From positions 310,001 to 374,000 of the forward strand of contig NZ_BMFY01000001.1 of assembly GCF_014639315.1 (NCBI RefSeq): a stretch of 64,000 bases of DNA, in the 5' to 3' direction. The position numbers and the translations under genes are program-made. This document shows positions 1 through 8,440 of this stretch, piece after piece; position 1 is the first letter of the stretch; every line of letters starts with the position of its first letter. The notes under the pieces were generated by a model that was not told the DNA's origin, made no database searches, and saw only the letters and a program-made list of their open reading frames with translations. This DNA comes from Sediminivirga luteola. GTDB taxonomy: Bacteria; Actinomycetota; Actinomycetes; Actinomycetales; Brevibacteriaceae.

Positions 1-114
1 GCCTGCGCGGTGCGGATTGTGGATGATCTCGCCGGCGAGCCGCTCGCTGTGACCGCCGGATCGCCTGACCTGTGGACGCCGGCGGACGTGATGCTGGAGG
101 AATCGACCTCGTGA
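1..114 (+). CDS. C-terminal fragment of an unidentified protein
   Basis: An open frame enters from the left edge and ends at a TGA at 112-114, giving the last 37 residues of a protein (ending in LEESTS). Codon use is typical of the window, with G or C in most third positions. There is too little sequence to assign a family. The remaining bases up to 190 hold no gene I can support. Confidence 0.5.
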   Translation, partial: ACAVRIVDDLAGEPLAVTAGSPDLWTPADVMLEESTS

Positions 115-190
115 GGAACCGATGCGAGGGAGGAGACCGCCGTGCCGGGCGCACCGGGACAGGACCGCGGAGTGGTGCAGGGCAGGAGGC

Positions 191-562
191 CTACCTCCAC
201 ATCACGCCGTGGTCGACGTGCTCGCGGACGCGGTACTGGATCATCCGTCTCAGGAGATCGGCGGGCAGGGGCTCCGCATAGGGGAGCGCGACGCTGCCCT
301 TGCCGGTGGTGAATGCCGCCAGCTCCGTCGCGAATGTCTCCCGCGTGCTGGGCGTGAAGACGATGTTCGCGTGGTGCTTGAACGCGTTGAGGACGAACAG
401 GATCGTCCCGGAGGGGTGGACATAGGCAGGTGAGCCCCACTTGATCGCCTCGGCGGCGTCCGGGGCGCTTTCCTGGCAGAGGGCGCGCAGTTCCACGATC
501 CGGCTCTGTGCCGGGCCTTCAAGCGCTTCGATGTACTCGTCCACCGATGTCGGTCTGCCCAT
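191..562 (-). CDS. DUF1801 (YdhG-like) domain protein
   Basis: This 123-residue protein has the family features of DUF1801: an N-terminal helix starting VDEYIEAL, a central KWGSPAYVH segment where the family has a W-G-x-P motif, and a C-terminal part ending in an IQYRVREHVDHG helix. The fold is a small alpha/beta domain found in Bacillus Fra/YdhG-type proteins and many uncharacterised proteins, and its biochemical role is unsettled. There is no signal peptide, so it is probably cytoplasmic. The start codon ATG (560-562) has TACCGT exactly six bases upstream (569-574 on the minus strand) and no ribosome-binding site, which suggests a leaderless mRNA. It stands alone, downstream of the terminator of the protease operon. 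Confidence 0.8.
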   Translation of the reverse strand: MGRPTSVDEYIEALEGPAQSRIVELRALCQESAPDAAEAIKWGSPAYVHPSGTILFVLNAFKHHANIVFTPSTRETFATELAAFTTGKGSVALPYAEPLPADLLRRMIQYRVREHVDHGVMWR

Positions 563-680
563 GACGCCACGGTACCGGAGACGCCCGCTACCGCCGGGCG
601 TCTCCCGCTCCCCGGAAAGCGCTTCCGCACTCGACGAGCCCCGGTGCTGTGAACATGAGTGTCCCCCGCTCCGCGCAAAG

Positions 681-726
681 CGCTTCCCTCCCCGTCACCC
701 GTGTGCGGATGGCGGGGAGGGAAGCG
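681..726 (-). terminator. Intrinsic terminator of the htrA operon
   Basis: A 17-bp stem (681-697 paired with 710-726, one G-U pair) closes a 12-base loop, 22 bases after the protease stop codon. The outer arm reads CGCTTCCCTCCCCG against its exact complement. There is no long T tract, which is usual for terminators in high-GC actinobacteria. Confidence 0.75.
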
Positions 727-748
727 GCGAGCCAGCCGGAAGGCCCGG

Positions 749-3001
749 TCAGCTGCCCTGCAGGGTGACGCTCAGCTGCTGCTCCTGACCGTCCCTGACC
801 ACCGTGATGGTCACGTCCTGCCCGATGCGCAGGGAACGGATGAGGGCTTGCAGGGAGATGGCGTTGTTGATCTGGACATCGTCCACCGCGATGATGTGGT
901 CTCCCGCTTGGATCCCGCCCTGCTCGGCCGCGGAGCCGGGATCCACCTGGCCGACCTCCGCGGAGCCACGGGTGATGCCGCCGGACTCCACCGACGAGGA
1001 CGTCAGGGTGATGCCCAGCGCCGGGTGCTCGGCGGTGCCGGTCTCGATCAGCTGGTCCGCGATGGTCACGGCGCTCGTGATCGGGATGGCGAAGCCGATG
1101 CCGATCGACCCGGCCTGGCCGCCGCTGGGACCGCCCTGCTGCAGGTTCGCGATCGAGGAGTTCACCCCGATCACCTCGCCCTGGCTGTTGATCAGCGGGC
1201 CGCCGGAGTTACCCGGGTTGATGGCGGCATCGGTCTGGATCGCGTTGGTGATGGTCGTCGCGATGTCATCGCTGCTCGGGTCCTCACCCAGGTTCTGGGT
1301 GGTGACCGGGCGGTTGAGCGCGGAGACGATGCCGGTGGTGACGGTGTCGGCCAGGCCCAGGGGGTTGCCGAGGGCCATGACCGGATCGCCCACCCGGATG
1401 GCGGAGGAATCGCCCACCGGCAGCGGTGCGAAGCCGTCGGGGACCTGGCTGAGCTCGAGCACCGCGACGTCGGTGTTCGGGTCCCGGCCCGTGATCTGGG
1501 CCGGCACGGTGCTGCCGTCGTTGAAAGCGACCAGCACCTCGCCCCCGGCGGTGTCGGCCGGGGCGACGACGTGGCTGTTGGTGACCACGTGTCCCTGATC
1601 GTCGTAGAGGAAACCGGAGCCCTGGCCCTGCAGCTGCCCGTCGACGCCCACCTGGATCGCGACGACGCTCTGCGAGGCCTGCTCGGCGATGGCGCTCCAG
1701 TCCGGTGCGTCGGCGACGGCGACCGGCGCCTCCTGCTCTGCCTGGGTCGTCTCCGGCTCCGCGGTGCTGTCCATCAGGGCGGCCACGCCGATGCTCGCCC
1801 CGGCCGTCACGAGTGCCGTGAGCACGACCGCCACGATGAGGGCGAGCCAGCCGGGCCCGCGCCGCTTCTCCCGCGTCGCCGGCTGCGGTTCGGCGCCGGG
1901 TCCCCCGAAGGAGCCGGAGGATCCCGGGGCCGGGGCGGAACCGGAGTAGGCTGTGCCGGCGCCGCCAGGCCCGGCCGGAGGCGGAGAGGAGCTAGCCGGC
2001 TGTGAGAACGACGGCGCGGCGAAGGACGGCGACGTGCCCTGGCCGTAGGACGCCGGGCCGGACCCGCCGGGGGTCCCGTGTCCGGGCTGCCCGGTATGGG
2101 CGCCTGGGGCGAACCGGTCGGCGCCGGACTGCGTATGGTCCGCCGGAGAGGATCCAGGCTGGCCGGTGCCCGACGGGCTGCTGACGTAACCCGGTGTGTG
2201 CTGGCTGCCGTACCGCGGCCCCGGCGCCGCGGAACGCGCAGGCGATCCGGGCTGCCCGTACCCACTGGGCTGAGACCCGTACGGCCCGCTGTGCGTGCTG
2301 GGCTGGGAGCCGCTATGCGTACCGGGCTGGGAGCCGCCCGGCTGCCCCTGAGAGGGAACGGCCCGCTGCGCGCTGCCCTGCGGCGGGTGCGCGGACGCGC
2401 GCTGTGAGCCGAAGGGAGAGGTCCCGCTCCCCGAGCCGGGGGACGCGGAAGCGGAGAAGGGCTGACGCTGGCCCTGAGAGCCCTGAGAGCCCTGAGAGCC
2501 CTGAGAGCCCTGAGAGCCCTGAGAGCCCTGAGAGCCCGGCGAGCCCTGAGAGCCTGTCACGCCGTCACGGGCTCCCTGCCCGGAACTGGACTGCCCGGCG
2601 CCGGACTGCCCGGCGCCGGACTGGGAGGACGCGGACTGCGGGGTTACGGGCTGAGGCGATCCGGGTTGTTGAGACGACCCGGGTCGGGACGAGCCTGAGG
2701 ACGCTGAGCCGGACTGGGGCGTGCCGGACTGGGCTGCGCCGGGCTGTCGGGATCCCGGCTGGGAAAATCCGGGCTGGAACGCACCGGACTGCTGGGGCCC
2801 CGGCTGGGACGACCCCGGCTGAGACGAGTCGGGCTGAGACTGCCCTGGCTGAGACGACCCGGCGGACTGAGGTCCGGACTGAGACGAGGCGGAATGCGGA
2901 CTCCCGGGGGAGGACCCGGCGGGATCTGGCTGCGAACCGGGTCCGCGGCGCTGCTCGTCCTCGGGGCGAGGCACCCCGGGCTCGAAGGGGTTCTGGCTCA
3001 T
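749..3001 (-). CDS. HtrA/DegP-like membrane-anchored serine protease with PDZ domain
   Basis: A 750-residue trypsin-like protease. Residues 1-375 are a low-complexity Ser/Gln/Gly/Pro-rich cytoplasmic tail, 384-408 a single membrane helix, about 435-650 the protease domain, and about 655-745 one PDZ domain. The catalytic triad is readable: His477 (TNSHVV), Asp511 (NTDVAVLEL) and Ser599 (NPGNSGGPL). Such proteases degrade or refold misfolded envelope proteins. Its start overlaps the kinase stop by four bases (ATGA), so it is translationally coupled to the two-component system upstream. The gene order response regulator, kinase, protease matches mycobacterial mprA-mprB-pepD. The odd part is the N-terminal tail, more than twice the length of the tail in PepD, which includes GSQ tripeptides encoded by a tandem DNA repeat. 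Confidence 0.93.
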   Translation of the reverse strand: MSQNPFEPGVPRPEDEQRRGPGSQPDPAGSSPGSPHSASSQSGPQSAGSSQPGQSQPDSSQPGSSQPGPQQSGAFQPGFSQPGSRQPGAAQSGTPQSGSASSGSSRPGSSQQPGSPQPVTPQSASSQSGAGQSGAGQSSSGQGARDGVTGSQGSPGSQGSQGSQGSQGSQGSQGSQGQRQPFSASASPGSGSGTSPFGSQRASAHPPQGSAQRAVPSQGQPGGSQPGTHSGSQPSTHSGPYGSQPSGYGQPGSPARSAAPGPRYGSQHTPGYVSSPSGTGQPGSSPADHTQSGADRFAPGAHTGQPGHGTPGGSGPASYGQGTSPSFAAPSFSQPASSSPPPAGPGGAGTAYSGSAPAPGSSGSFGGPGAEPQPATREKRRGPGWLALIVAVVLTALVTAGASIGVAALMDSTAEPETTQAEQEAPVAVADAPDWSAIAEQASQSVVAIQVGVDGQLQGQGSGFLYDDQGHVVTNSHVVAPADTAGGEVLVAFNDGSTVPAQITGRDPNTDVAVLELSQVPDGFAPLPVGDSSAIRVGDPVMALGNPLGLADTVTTGIVSALNRPVTTQNLGEDPSSDDIATTITNAIQTDAAINPGNSGGPLINSQGEVIGVNSSIANLQQGGPSGGQAGSIGIGFAIPITSAVTIADQLIETGTAEHPALGITLTSSSVESGGITRGSAEVGQVDPGSAAEQGGIQAGDHIIAVDDVQINNAISLQALIRSLRIGQDVTITVVRDGQEQQLSVTLQGS
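2472..2552 (-). repeat. 9-bp tandem repeat inside the protease gene
   Basis: Nine units of CCCTGAGAG (plus strand) lie head to tail. Seven perfect copies at 2472-2534 are followed by one degenerate and one perfect copy. On the coding strand the repeat encodes GSQ tripeptides at residues about 150-177. The unit is a multiple of three, so changes in copy number would keep the frame. Confidence 0.9.
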
Positions 3002-4713
3002 GGCTTACCTTCTTCCTTCTTCTGATGCTGAGCGGAGTCCTCTGCCTCTGCGGGCGGGGAGTCCGCCACGGGGAGCAGCACCCGGAAGGTGGCGCCGCCT
3101 CCCTCCGTCTGGTGCACGGTGATCTCGCCGGCGTGGCGTTCGACGATGGCCCGGACGATGGACAGACCCAGTCCCGAACCACCAGTGTCCCTGTTCCGCG
3201 AGCTGTCCAGGCGGGTGAACCGCTCGAAGATCCTGGGAATGTCCTCCTCGGCGATGCCGTCGCCGTGGTCCCTGATCTCGATGCACACGTACCGCCCGCT
3301 TGCCTTGGCGCCGTCGTGGCGTGCGCCGACGTCCGGGACGATGCGCGGCTGGGAACCAGTCTGCTTGCGCCGTACGCGCAGCTCGGCGGTGGACATCTGG
3401 GCGGCGTCGGTGCTCGCCGGTGCTGGCGCCGGCTGCTGATCGGCGATGCGCATCTCGCCGATGGCGAACTCGATGGGGCTGCCGGCCGGCGTGTGCCGGA
3501 TGGCGTTGCCGCTGAGGTTCACGATGACCTGGCGCAGCTGGCTCTCGGCTCCGTACACCGGGCCGACCGGCTGCGCTTCACCGCCGTCCAGGGACATCAG
3601 GCTGATATCGCGCTCGGGGGCCTGGGCGGCGGCGTCGGCGGCGGCGTCGCGGACGATCTCGAAGGCGTCCACCAGCGACTTCTTGACCTCCTGCTGCTCG
3701 TCCAGCCGCGCCAGCGCCACCAGATCGTCCACCAGGGCGCCCAGCCGCAGCGCCTCAGCCTCGATCCGGCGCATCGCGGCGGACACGTCCTCGGGCTTGG
3801 CGATCGCCCCCTGCCGGTAGAGCTCGGCGTATCCGCGGATCGTCACCAGCGGCGTGCGCAGCTCGTGGCTGGCGTCGGCGACGAACTGGCGCATGCGCCG
3901 CTCCGAGCGGCTCTGACCGTCGAAGTTCCGTTCGATCTTCCCCAGCATGGTGTTCAGCGAGGCGGCCAGGCGACCCATCTCGGTGTTGCGCGGATAGGGC
4001 CGCACCCGCTGGGAGAGGTCCCCGGCGGCGATGCGCGCGGCCGTGTCCTGGATCTCCCGCAGCGGGCGGAAAGTGTGCGTGACGATGATGTAGCCCACCC
4101 CGCCGGCCAGTCCGAGCGCGATGATCCCGATGCCGATCATGGTGTTCCGCGCCCGCTCGGTGATCCCGTCGATGTCCTGTTCGAAGGGCAGCGCGATCGC
4201 CACCACGAAGTCGGTGTTCTGCACGGTGAGCACCCTGGCGCGCCAGTTGCTCCCGGTGCCCTCCACCGTGAACGGCTCGCCGTTGCGGGCGGTCACGAGA
4301 GAGGCATCGATGCGCGGCAGCAGCGGCCGGTTGTGCGGATCGGGGGACACGGGGTCGGAGACCGGGGTGCCGTCGGCGCGGAAGAACTGAACGTAATACT
4401 GACCCGGCAGGAGGGTCTGCAGCAGCTCCTCCGCATTGGCGTCGTCGGCGCTGGCCAGGCCGCTCGGCAGCAGGACCTGCTCGGCGGCGGTCAGGGCGAG
4501 GGCCTCGGAGGTCTGGATCAGCCGCTCGTCGGTGCGCTCGATCAGGCTGTGCCGCAGATTCTGCAGCGACCACGCGCTCGTGCCCAGCAGCGCCAGCAGA
4601 ATCAGGGTCACCAGGATGCTCACCAGCTTCCGGGTGAGCGACCATTCCTCCCACAGCAGCATCTTCTGCCCGCTGGAGGCGCTTCGCGCGAGGAATCCGC
4701 GCTGACGTGCCAT
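2998..4713 (-). CDS. HAMP-domain sensor histidine kinase (MprB/TrcS type)
   Basis: A 571-residue membrane kinase. Membrane helices lie at about 28-48 and 192-213 and flank an extracytoplasmic sensor of about 145 residues. HAMP follows (about 214-265), then HisKA with the phospho-acceptor His283 in ASHELRTP, then the ATPase domain with N-box (N399/N403 region), DHGDGI and GGSGLGLS boxes. It should phosphorylate the response regulator encoded just upstream. The ATPase domain carries an unusual insert of about 50 polar, Ala/Pro-rich residues (about 421-470) between the N-box and G1 box. The stop codon overlaps the start of the htrA-like gene, so kinase and protease are probably made together. 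Mycobacterial MprB responds to envelope stress; the same signal here is inference. Confidence 0.93.
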   Translation of the reverse strand: MARQRGFLARSASSGQKMLLWEEWSLTRKLVSILVTLILLALLGTSAWSLQNLRHSLIERTDERLIQTSEALALTAAEQVLLPSGLASADDANAEELLQTLLPGQYYVQFFRADGTPVSDPVSPDPHNRPLLPRIDASLVTARNGEPFTVEGTGSNWRARVLTVQNTDFVVAIALPFEQDIDGITERARNTMIGIGIIALGLAGGVGYIIVTHTFRPLREIQDTAARIAAGDLSQRVRPYPRNTEMGRLAASLNTMLGKIERNFDGQSRSERRMRQFVADASHELRTPLVTIRGYAELYRQGAIAKPEDVSAAMRRIEAEALRLGALVDDLVALARLDEQQEVKKSLVDAFEIVRDAAADAAAQAPERDISLMSLDGGEAQPVGPVYGAESQLRQVIVNLSGNAIRHTPAGSPIEFAIGEMRIADQQPAPAPASTDAAQMSTAELRVRRKQTGSQPRIVPDVGARHDGAKASGRYVCIEIRDHGDGIAEEDIPRIFERFTRLDSSRNRDTGGSGLGLSIVRAIVERHAGEITVHQTEGGGATFRVLLPVADSPPAEAEDSAQHQKKEEGKP

Positions 4714-4776
4714 CGGCTACCTGTTCATCACTTGGTCATGGACGGTCGTGGATGATCGTGCCCAGCCCCGGCGCTC

Positions 4777-5526
4777 TCACTCCGCGGGGGTGCGGAGCAT
4801 GTAGCCGACGCCGCGCTTGGTCTGGATCATCGGCTGCCACTTGTGCTTGTCCTCCTCGCTCACCGTCGGGGGAGCGGTGTCCACCTTGCGACGGAGGTAG
4901 GAGATATAGGACTCGACGATACCGGTGTCACCGCCGAAATCGTACTCCCAGACGTGGTCGAGGATCTGCGCCTTGGAGAGCACCCGGTTGGCGTTGAGCA
5001 TCAGATAGCGCAGCAGCTTGAACTCGGTGGGGGAGAGCTCGATCAGCACCCCGGCGCGGCGGACCTCGTGGGTGTCGTCGTCCAGCTCCAGATCGCCGAC
5101 GACGACCACGGCGTTGTCCTCGTCCTGCTCGCCCCGGGTGCGGCGCAGCACGGCGCGGATGCGGGCCACGACCTCTTCGAGGCTGAAGGGCTTGGTGACG
5201 TAGTCGTCGCCGCCGACCGTCAGACCGGTGATCTTGTCGGAGGTGTCGTCGCGGGCGGTCAGGAAGACGACCGGGATGTGCCGTTCGGCGGTGCGGAGCC
5301 GGCGGGTCACGGTGAAGCCGTCCATATCGGGCAGCATGACGTCCAGGACCAGGAGGTCCGGGTCGGTTTCCTCAGCCAGTTTCAGTGCCTCGTTGCCGGT
5401 GCCGGCGGAGACCACCTCGAACCCGGCGAAGCGCAGGCTGGTGGAGAGGAGTTCGCGGATGTTCGGCTCGTCGTCCACGACCAGGAGTCGTGCCTCGGCC
5501 TCGGTGTTCTGCTTGGTGGCGTTCAT
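4777..5526 (-). CDS. OmpR/PhoB-family response regulator (MprA/TrcR type)
   Basis: The start is ATG at 5526, which begins MNATKQNTEAEARLLVVDDE and gives 249 residues. An upstream extension of the frame lacks conservation features. The receiver domain (about 12-125) has the acidic pair D18/D19, phospho-acceptor Asp62 (LVLDVMLPD), a switch Thr in FLTARDD and Lys in VTKPF. The C-terminal winged helix (about 148-247) contains LSPTEFKLLRYLM and ends TKRGVGYMLR. It is the first gene of the three-gene operon with the kinase and HtrA-like protease, 63 bases before the kinase. It should bind DNA when phosphorylated; self-regulation of the operon is likely by analogy to mprAB but is not shown here. Confidence 0.93.
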   Translation of the reverse strand: MNATKQNTEAEARLLVVDDEPNIRELLSTSLRFAGFEVVSAGTGNEALKLAEETDPDLLVLDVMLPDMDGFTVTRRLRTAERHIPVVFLTARDDTSDKITGLTVGGDDYVTKPFSLEEVVARIRAVLRRTRGEQDEDNAVVVVGDLELDDDTHEVRRAGVLIELSPTEFKLLRYLMLNANRVLSKAQILDHVWEYDFGGDTGIVESYISYLRRKVDTAPPTVSEEDKHKWQPMIQTKRGVGYMLRTPAE

Positions 5527-5705
5527 GCCCCCACGATGCACCGCAATCCTGGAAGTCTGCTGGACGTGTACTGGACGATTTTCGGACGTCTGCTGAAGGA
5601 CCCGCCGGGCTGTGACATCGGGACGGCCTAGCGCACGGCAGGAATACACTCCGGTGCGGCATGGTTGGACACAGCTGGCAGAGAGCCGCAAGAAGAGGAG
5701 AGCCC

Positions 5706-7361
5706 GTGACCGGTCCGCTCATCGTGCAGAGCGACAAGACCCTGCTGCTCGAGGTCGACCATGAGGACGCGCTGGAAGCGCGCATGGCCATCGCGCCGTT
5801 CGCCGAGCTGGAGCGCGCGCCCGAGCACATCCACACCTATCGCCTGACCCCGCTGAGCCTCTGGAACGCCCGGGCGGCCGGTTATGACGCGGAGACCGTC
5901 ATCGACGCCCTGATGGAGCACTCGAAGTACCCGGTCCCGCATGCGCTGCTGATCGACATCGCGGACACGATGGACCGGTACGGACGGCTCCAGATCCTGC
6001 CCCATCCGGCGCACGGCCTGGTGCTGCACTCCGAGGAGCCCGCTGTGCTCACGGAGGTCGCCGGGGCCGCGCGCACCCAGGGCATGCTGGGCGCCCGGAT
6101 CGACGAGAACACCATCGCCGTCCATCCCAGCGAACGCGGCGCGCTCAAGCAGGCACTCGTCAAGATCGGCTGGCCCGCCGAGGACCTGGCCGGGCACGTG
6201 GACGGCGAGGCCCATCCGATCGCCCTGGCAGGGCAGGACGAATGGCGCCTGCGCCCGTACCAGGAGGAAGCCGTGGGCAGCTTCCTCGACGGCGGCTCCG
6301 GCGTGGTCGTCCTGCCCTGCGGCGCCGGTAAGACCCTCGTGGCCGCGGGCACCCTGGCCCGGCTTCAGACCACCGCCCTGATCCTGGTCACCAACACGGT
6401 CTCGGCCAGGCAGTGGCGGGCCGAGCTGCTGCGCCGCACGAGCCTGACCGAGGATGAGATCGGCGAGTACTCCGGCGCGGTCAAGGAGATCCGGCCGGTG
6501 ACCATCGCCACCTACCAGGTGCTGACCACGCGCCGTAAGAAGGCCTACCTGCACCTGGAGCTGCTTGATGCCCGGGACTGGGGCCTCGTCGTCTACGACG
6601 AGGTGCATCTGCTGCCGGCGCCCGTGTTCCGGATGACGGCGGACCTCCAGGCCCGCCGTCGCCTGGGGCTGACCGCGACCCTGGTCCGCGAGGACGGCCG
6701 GGAGGACGAGGTGTTCTCCCTCATCGGCCCCAAACGGTTCGACACCCCCTGGAAGGACATCGAGGCACAGGGCTACATCGCCCCGGCCCGCTGTGCCGAG
6801 GTGCGGGTGACCCTGAGCCGTGGCGAGCGGATGGCCTACGCGACCGCGGAGGCCGAGGATCAGTACCGGTTGGCGGCGTGCTCCCCGGAGAAGCTGGACA
6901 CGGTCGAGCGGATCATGGCGGCGCATCCGGGGGAGCAGACCCTCGTCATCGGCCAGTACCTGGATCAGCTGGAGGAGACGGGCGAACGCATCGGCGCTCC
7001 CGTCGTCACCGGGCAGACGCCGGTCTCGGAGCGCGAGCGCCTGTTCGAGGGGTTCCGGCGCGGGGAGGTCCCGGCGCTCGTGGTCTCCAAGGTGGCCAAT
7101 TTCTCCGTCGACCTGCCCGAGGCCTCGGTCTCCATCCAGATCTCCGGCTCCTTCGGCTCGCGGCAGGAGGAGGCGCAGCGACTCGGGCGCGTCCTCCGGC
7201 CCAAGGCCGATGGCCGTACGGCGTACTTCTACACCATCGTCGCCCGGGACACGGTGGACCAGGACTTCGCCGCTCGCCGGCAGCGTTTCCTGGCTGAGCA
7301 AGGCTATGCGTACACCATCGTCGACGCCGCCGATCTGCAACCGGGCCTCCTGCGCGACTGA
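5706..7361 (+). CDS. xpb: XPB/Rad25-type DNA repair helicase
   Basis: A 551-residue superfamily 2 helicase very like mycobacterial XPB (Rv0861c): it begins MTGPLIVQSDKTLLLEVDH and has an N-terminal XPB-specific domain (1-175), Walker A GAGKT at 206-210, a DEVH box at 298-301, GLTATL motif III and motif VI QRLGRVLRPK. It unwinds DNA 3'-5' and is thought to act in nucleotide excision repair. I chose the GTG at 5706 over the ATG at 5661 because GAGGAG lies just before it and the protein then starts where homologues start. In mycobacteria the next gene is the Helicase_C_3 protein; here that partner is found at 12118-14163, separated by the salvage cassette. Confidence 0.95.
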   Translation: MTGPLIVQSDKTLLLEVDHEDALEARMAIAPFAELERAPEHIHTYRLTPLSLWNARAAGYDAETVIDALMEHSKYPVPHALLIDIADTMDRYGRLQILPHPAHGLVLHSEEPAVLTEVAGAARTQGMLGARIDENTIAVHPSERGALKQALVKIGWPAEDLAGHVDGEAHPIALAGQDEWRLRPYQEEAVGSFLDGGSGVVVLPCGAGKTLVAAGTLARLQTTALILVTNTVSARQWRAELLRRTSLTEDEIGEYSGAVKEIRPVTIATYQVLTTRRKKAYLHLELLDARDWGLVVYDEVHLLPAPVFRMTADLQARRRLGLTATLVREDGREDEVFSLIGPKRFDTPWKDIEAQGYIAPARCAEVRVTLSRGERMAYATAEAEDQYRLAACSPEKLDTVERIMAAHPGEQTLVIGQYLDQLEETGERIGAPVVTGQTPVSERERLFEGFRRGEVPALVVSKVANFSVDLPEASVSIQISGSFGSRQEEAQRLGRVLRPKADGRTAYFYTIVARDTVDQDFAARRQRFLAEQGYAYTIVDAADLQPGLLRD

Positions 7362-7669
7362 CCGGCCCACAGGGCCGTCCCCTGGGGCCAGGCCGGCCAG
7401 CCGAGTTGACCGGCCGCTGCGAGGAGAACCCACCCGTGATCTGCCGTGGGGAACTCCTGGGAACTCGAAACAGCGGTGGCGATTCGAGCGGCAGGAGCCT
7501 CGCGGACCGGCCCGGCTTGCGTGGCCGGCTCACTGCCCCGGTGATGCGCGGCCGTGCCGGCCGGCGGACTCCGGGCTGTGCTAGGGGTCGCCTTGCGGGC
7601 CCCGCGCTGCAGGCACGCCTGTGCCGGACCGGCTGATCCGGATGATCTGGCGGGCGGTGCAGCGCACTC
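7362..7669. other. Intergenic region without a supported gene
   Basis: About 310 bases between xpb and the GntR promoter. The short open frames here have no recognisable protein features. Several short G/C-rich inverted repeats follow the xpb stop codon (such as GGCCCACAGGGCC) and may contribute to termination, but none is a convincing hairpin. Confidence 0.4.
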
Positions 7670-7699
7670 TTGTGTGTACAGGTTCTAGACAGGTACAGT
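7670..7699 (+). promoter_or_regulatory. Leaderless promoter and putative GntR operator
   Basis: TTGTGT (7670-7675) and TACAGT (7694-7699) are spaced by 18 bases, and the ATG of the GntR gene lies six bases after the -10 box, so transcription probably begins at the start codon. The promoter spacer contains the symmetric element TGTAC...TCTAGA...GTACA (7675-7697) and a direct ACAGGT repeat. This layout suits autorepression by the GntR protein, but that is inference. Confidence 0.6.
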
Positions 7700-7705
7700 C
7701 TTCGC

Positions 7706-8440
7706 ATGGACACGCCACCGGTGGCGCCCCGGCACGCGGGCAAGAGCGCGGTCATCGCCGACACGCTCCGGCGCGCCATCCTCTCCGGCGCCTATCACCA
7801 CGGCGCCCTCCTCCCGGGCGAGGACGCCCTGGCGCAGCAGTTCGACGTCAGCCGCGGCACCATCCGCCGGGTCCTGGCCCAGCTCGGCCGGGAATCCCTC
7901 ATCTCCACCCGCACGGGTGTCGGCTCCACCGTGACCTTCGACGGGCAGGCCATCGACCAGCAGCTCGGCTGGGGGCGTGCGCTGACCGATTCCGGGGCGC
8001 GCACCAGCGTCACCGTCCTGCGGATGGAGATCGTCGACGACCCCGATCTGGCCGCCACCCTGGACACGCCCGGCACCGAGTTCCTCGCCCTGGACCGGTT
8101 GCGGCGCCTGGAAGCAGGCGCACCCGTCTCCCTGGAACGCAGCCGCGTGCCCGCCCTCGGCGACATCCGTCAGGTGCCGCGGCGGGGCCTGATCAACGAC
8201 TCGCTCACCGCCACCCTGTCCGCCGCCGGGATGCAGCCGGCCCGCGGCGAACAGTGGGTGAGCGTGGCCGCGCTCAGCGTCGACGACGCCGCCCTGCTGG
8301 AGCGCGCGGCCGGTGACCAGGTGCTGCACAGCTCCCGGATCACCCGCGACGACGACGGCCGTCTCGTGGAGAAGGTCGTCAGCCTCCTCGACCCCCAGCA
8401 CTTCCGCATCCACCTCACCTTCGAAAGGCCCACGCCGTGA
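7706..8440 (+). CDS. GntR-family regulator with UTRA domain
   Basis: A 244-residue transcription factor. A winged helix-turn-helix (about 10-75) contains LPGEDALAQQFDVSRGTIRR, and a UTRA effector-binding domain (about 90-240) follows. UTRA proteins bind small sugars, amino acids or nucleoside-like ligands and release DNA on binding. The ATG at 7706 is preferred: TACAGT stands six bases before it and the helix-turn-helix starts soon after. It is the first gene of a tightly packed operon (GTGA overlap with the next gene) with an ADP-ribosylglycohydrolase, an NCS1 permease and a PfkB kinase, and is probably their local regulator. Confidence 0.9.
   Translation: MDTPPVAPRHAGKSAVIADTLRRAILSGAYHHGALLPGEDALAQQFDVSRGTIRRVLAQLGRESLISTRTGVGSTVTFDGQAIDQQLGWGRALTDSGARTSVTVLRMEIVDDPDLAATLDTPGTEFLALDRLRRLEAGAPVSLERSRVPALGDIRQVPRRGLINDSLTATLSAAGMQPARGEQWVSVAALSVDDAALLERAAGDQVLHSSRITRDDDGRLVEKVVSLLDPQHFRIHLTFERPTP

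Noticed and set aside
2472-2552. CRISPR-like array
   Set aside because: The units are 9 bp without spacers and lie in frame within a protein-coding gene, so this is a coding tandem repeat.
2194-4755. An 853-codon plus-strand frame over the kinase and the protease tail
   Set aside because: Antisense shadow; the repeated PES stretches only mirror the 9-bp tandem array.
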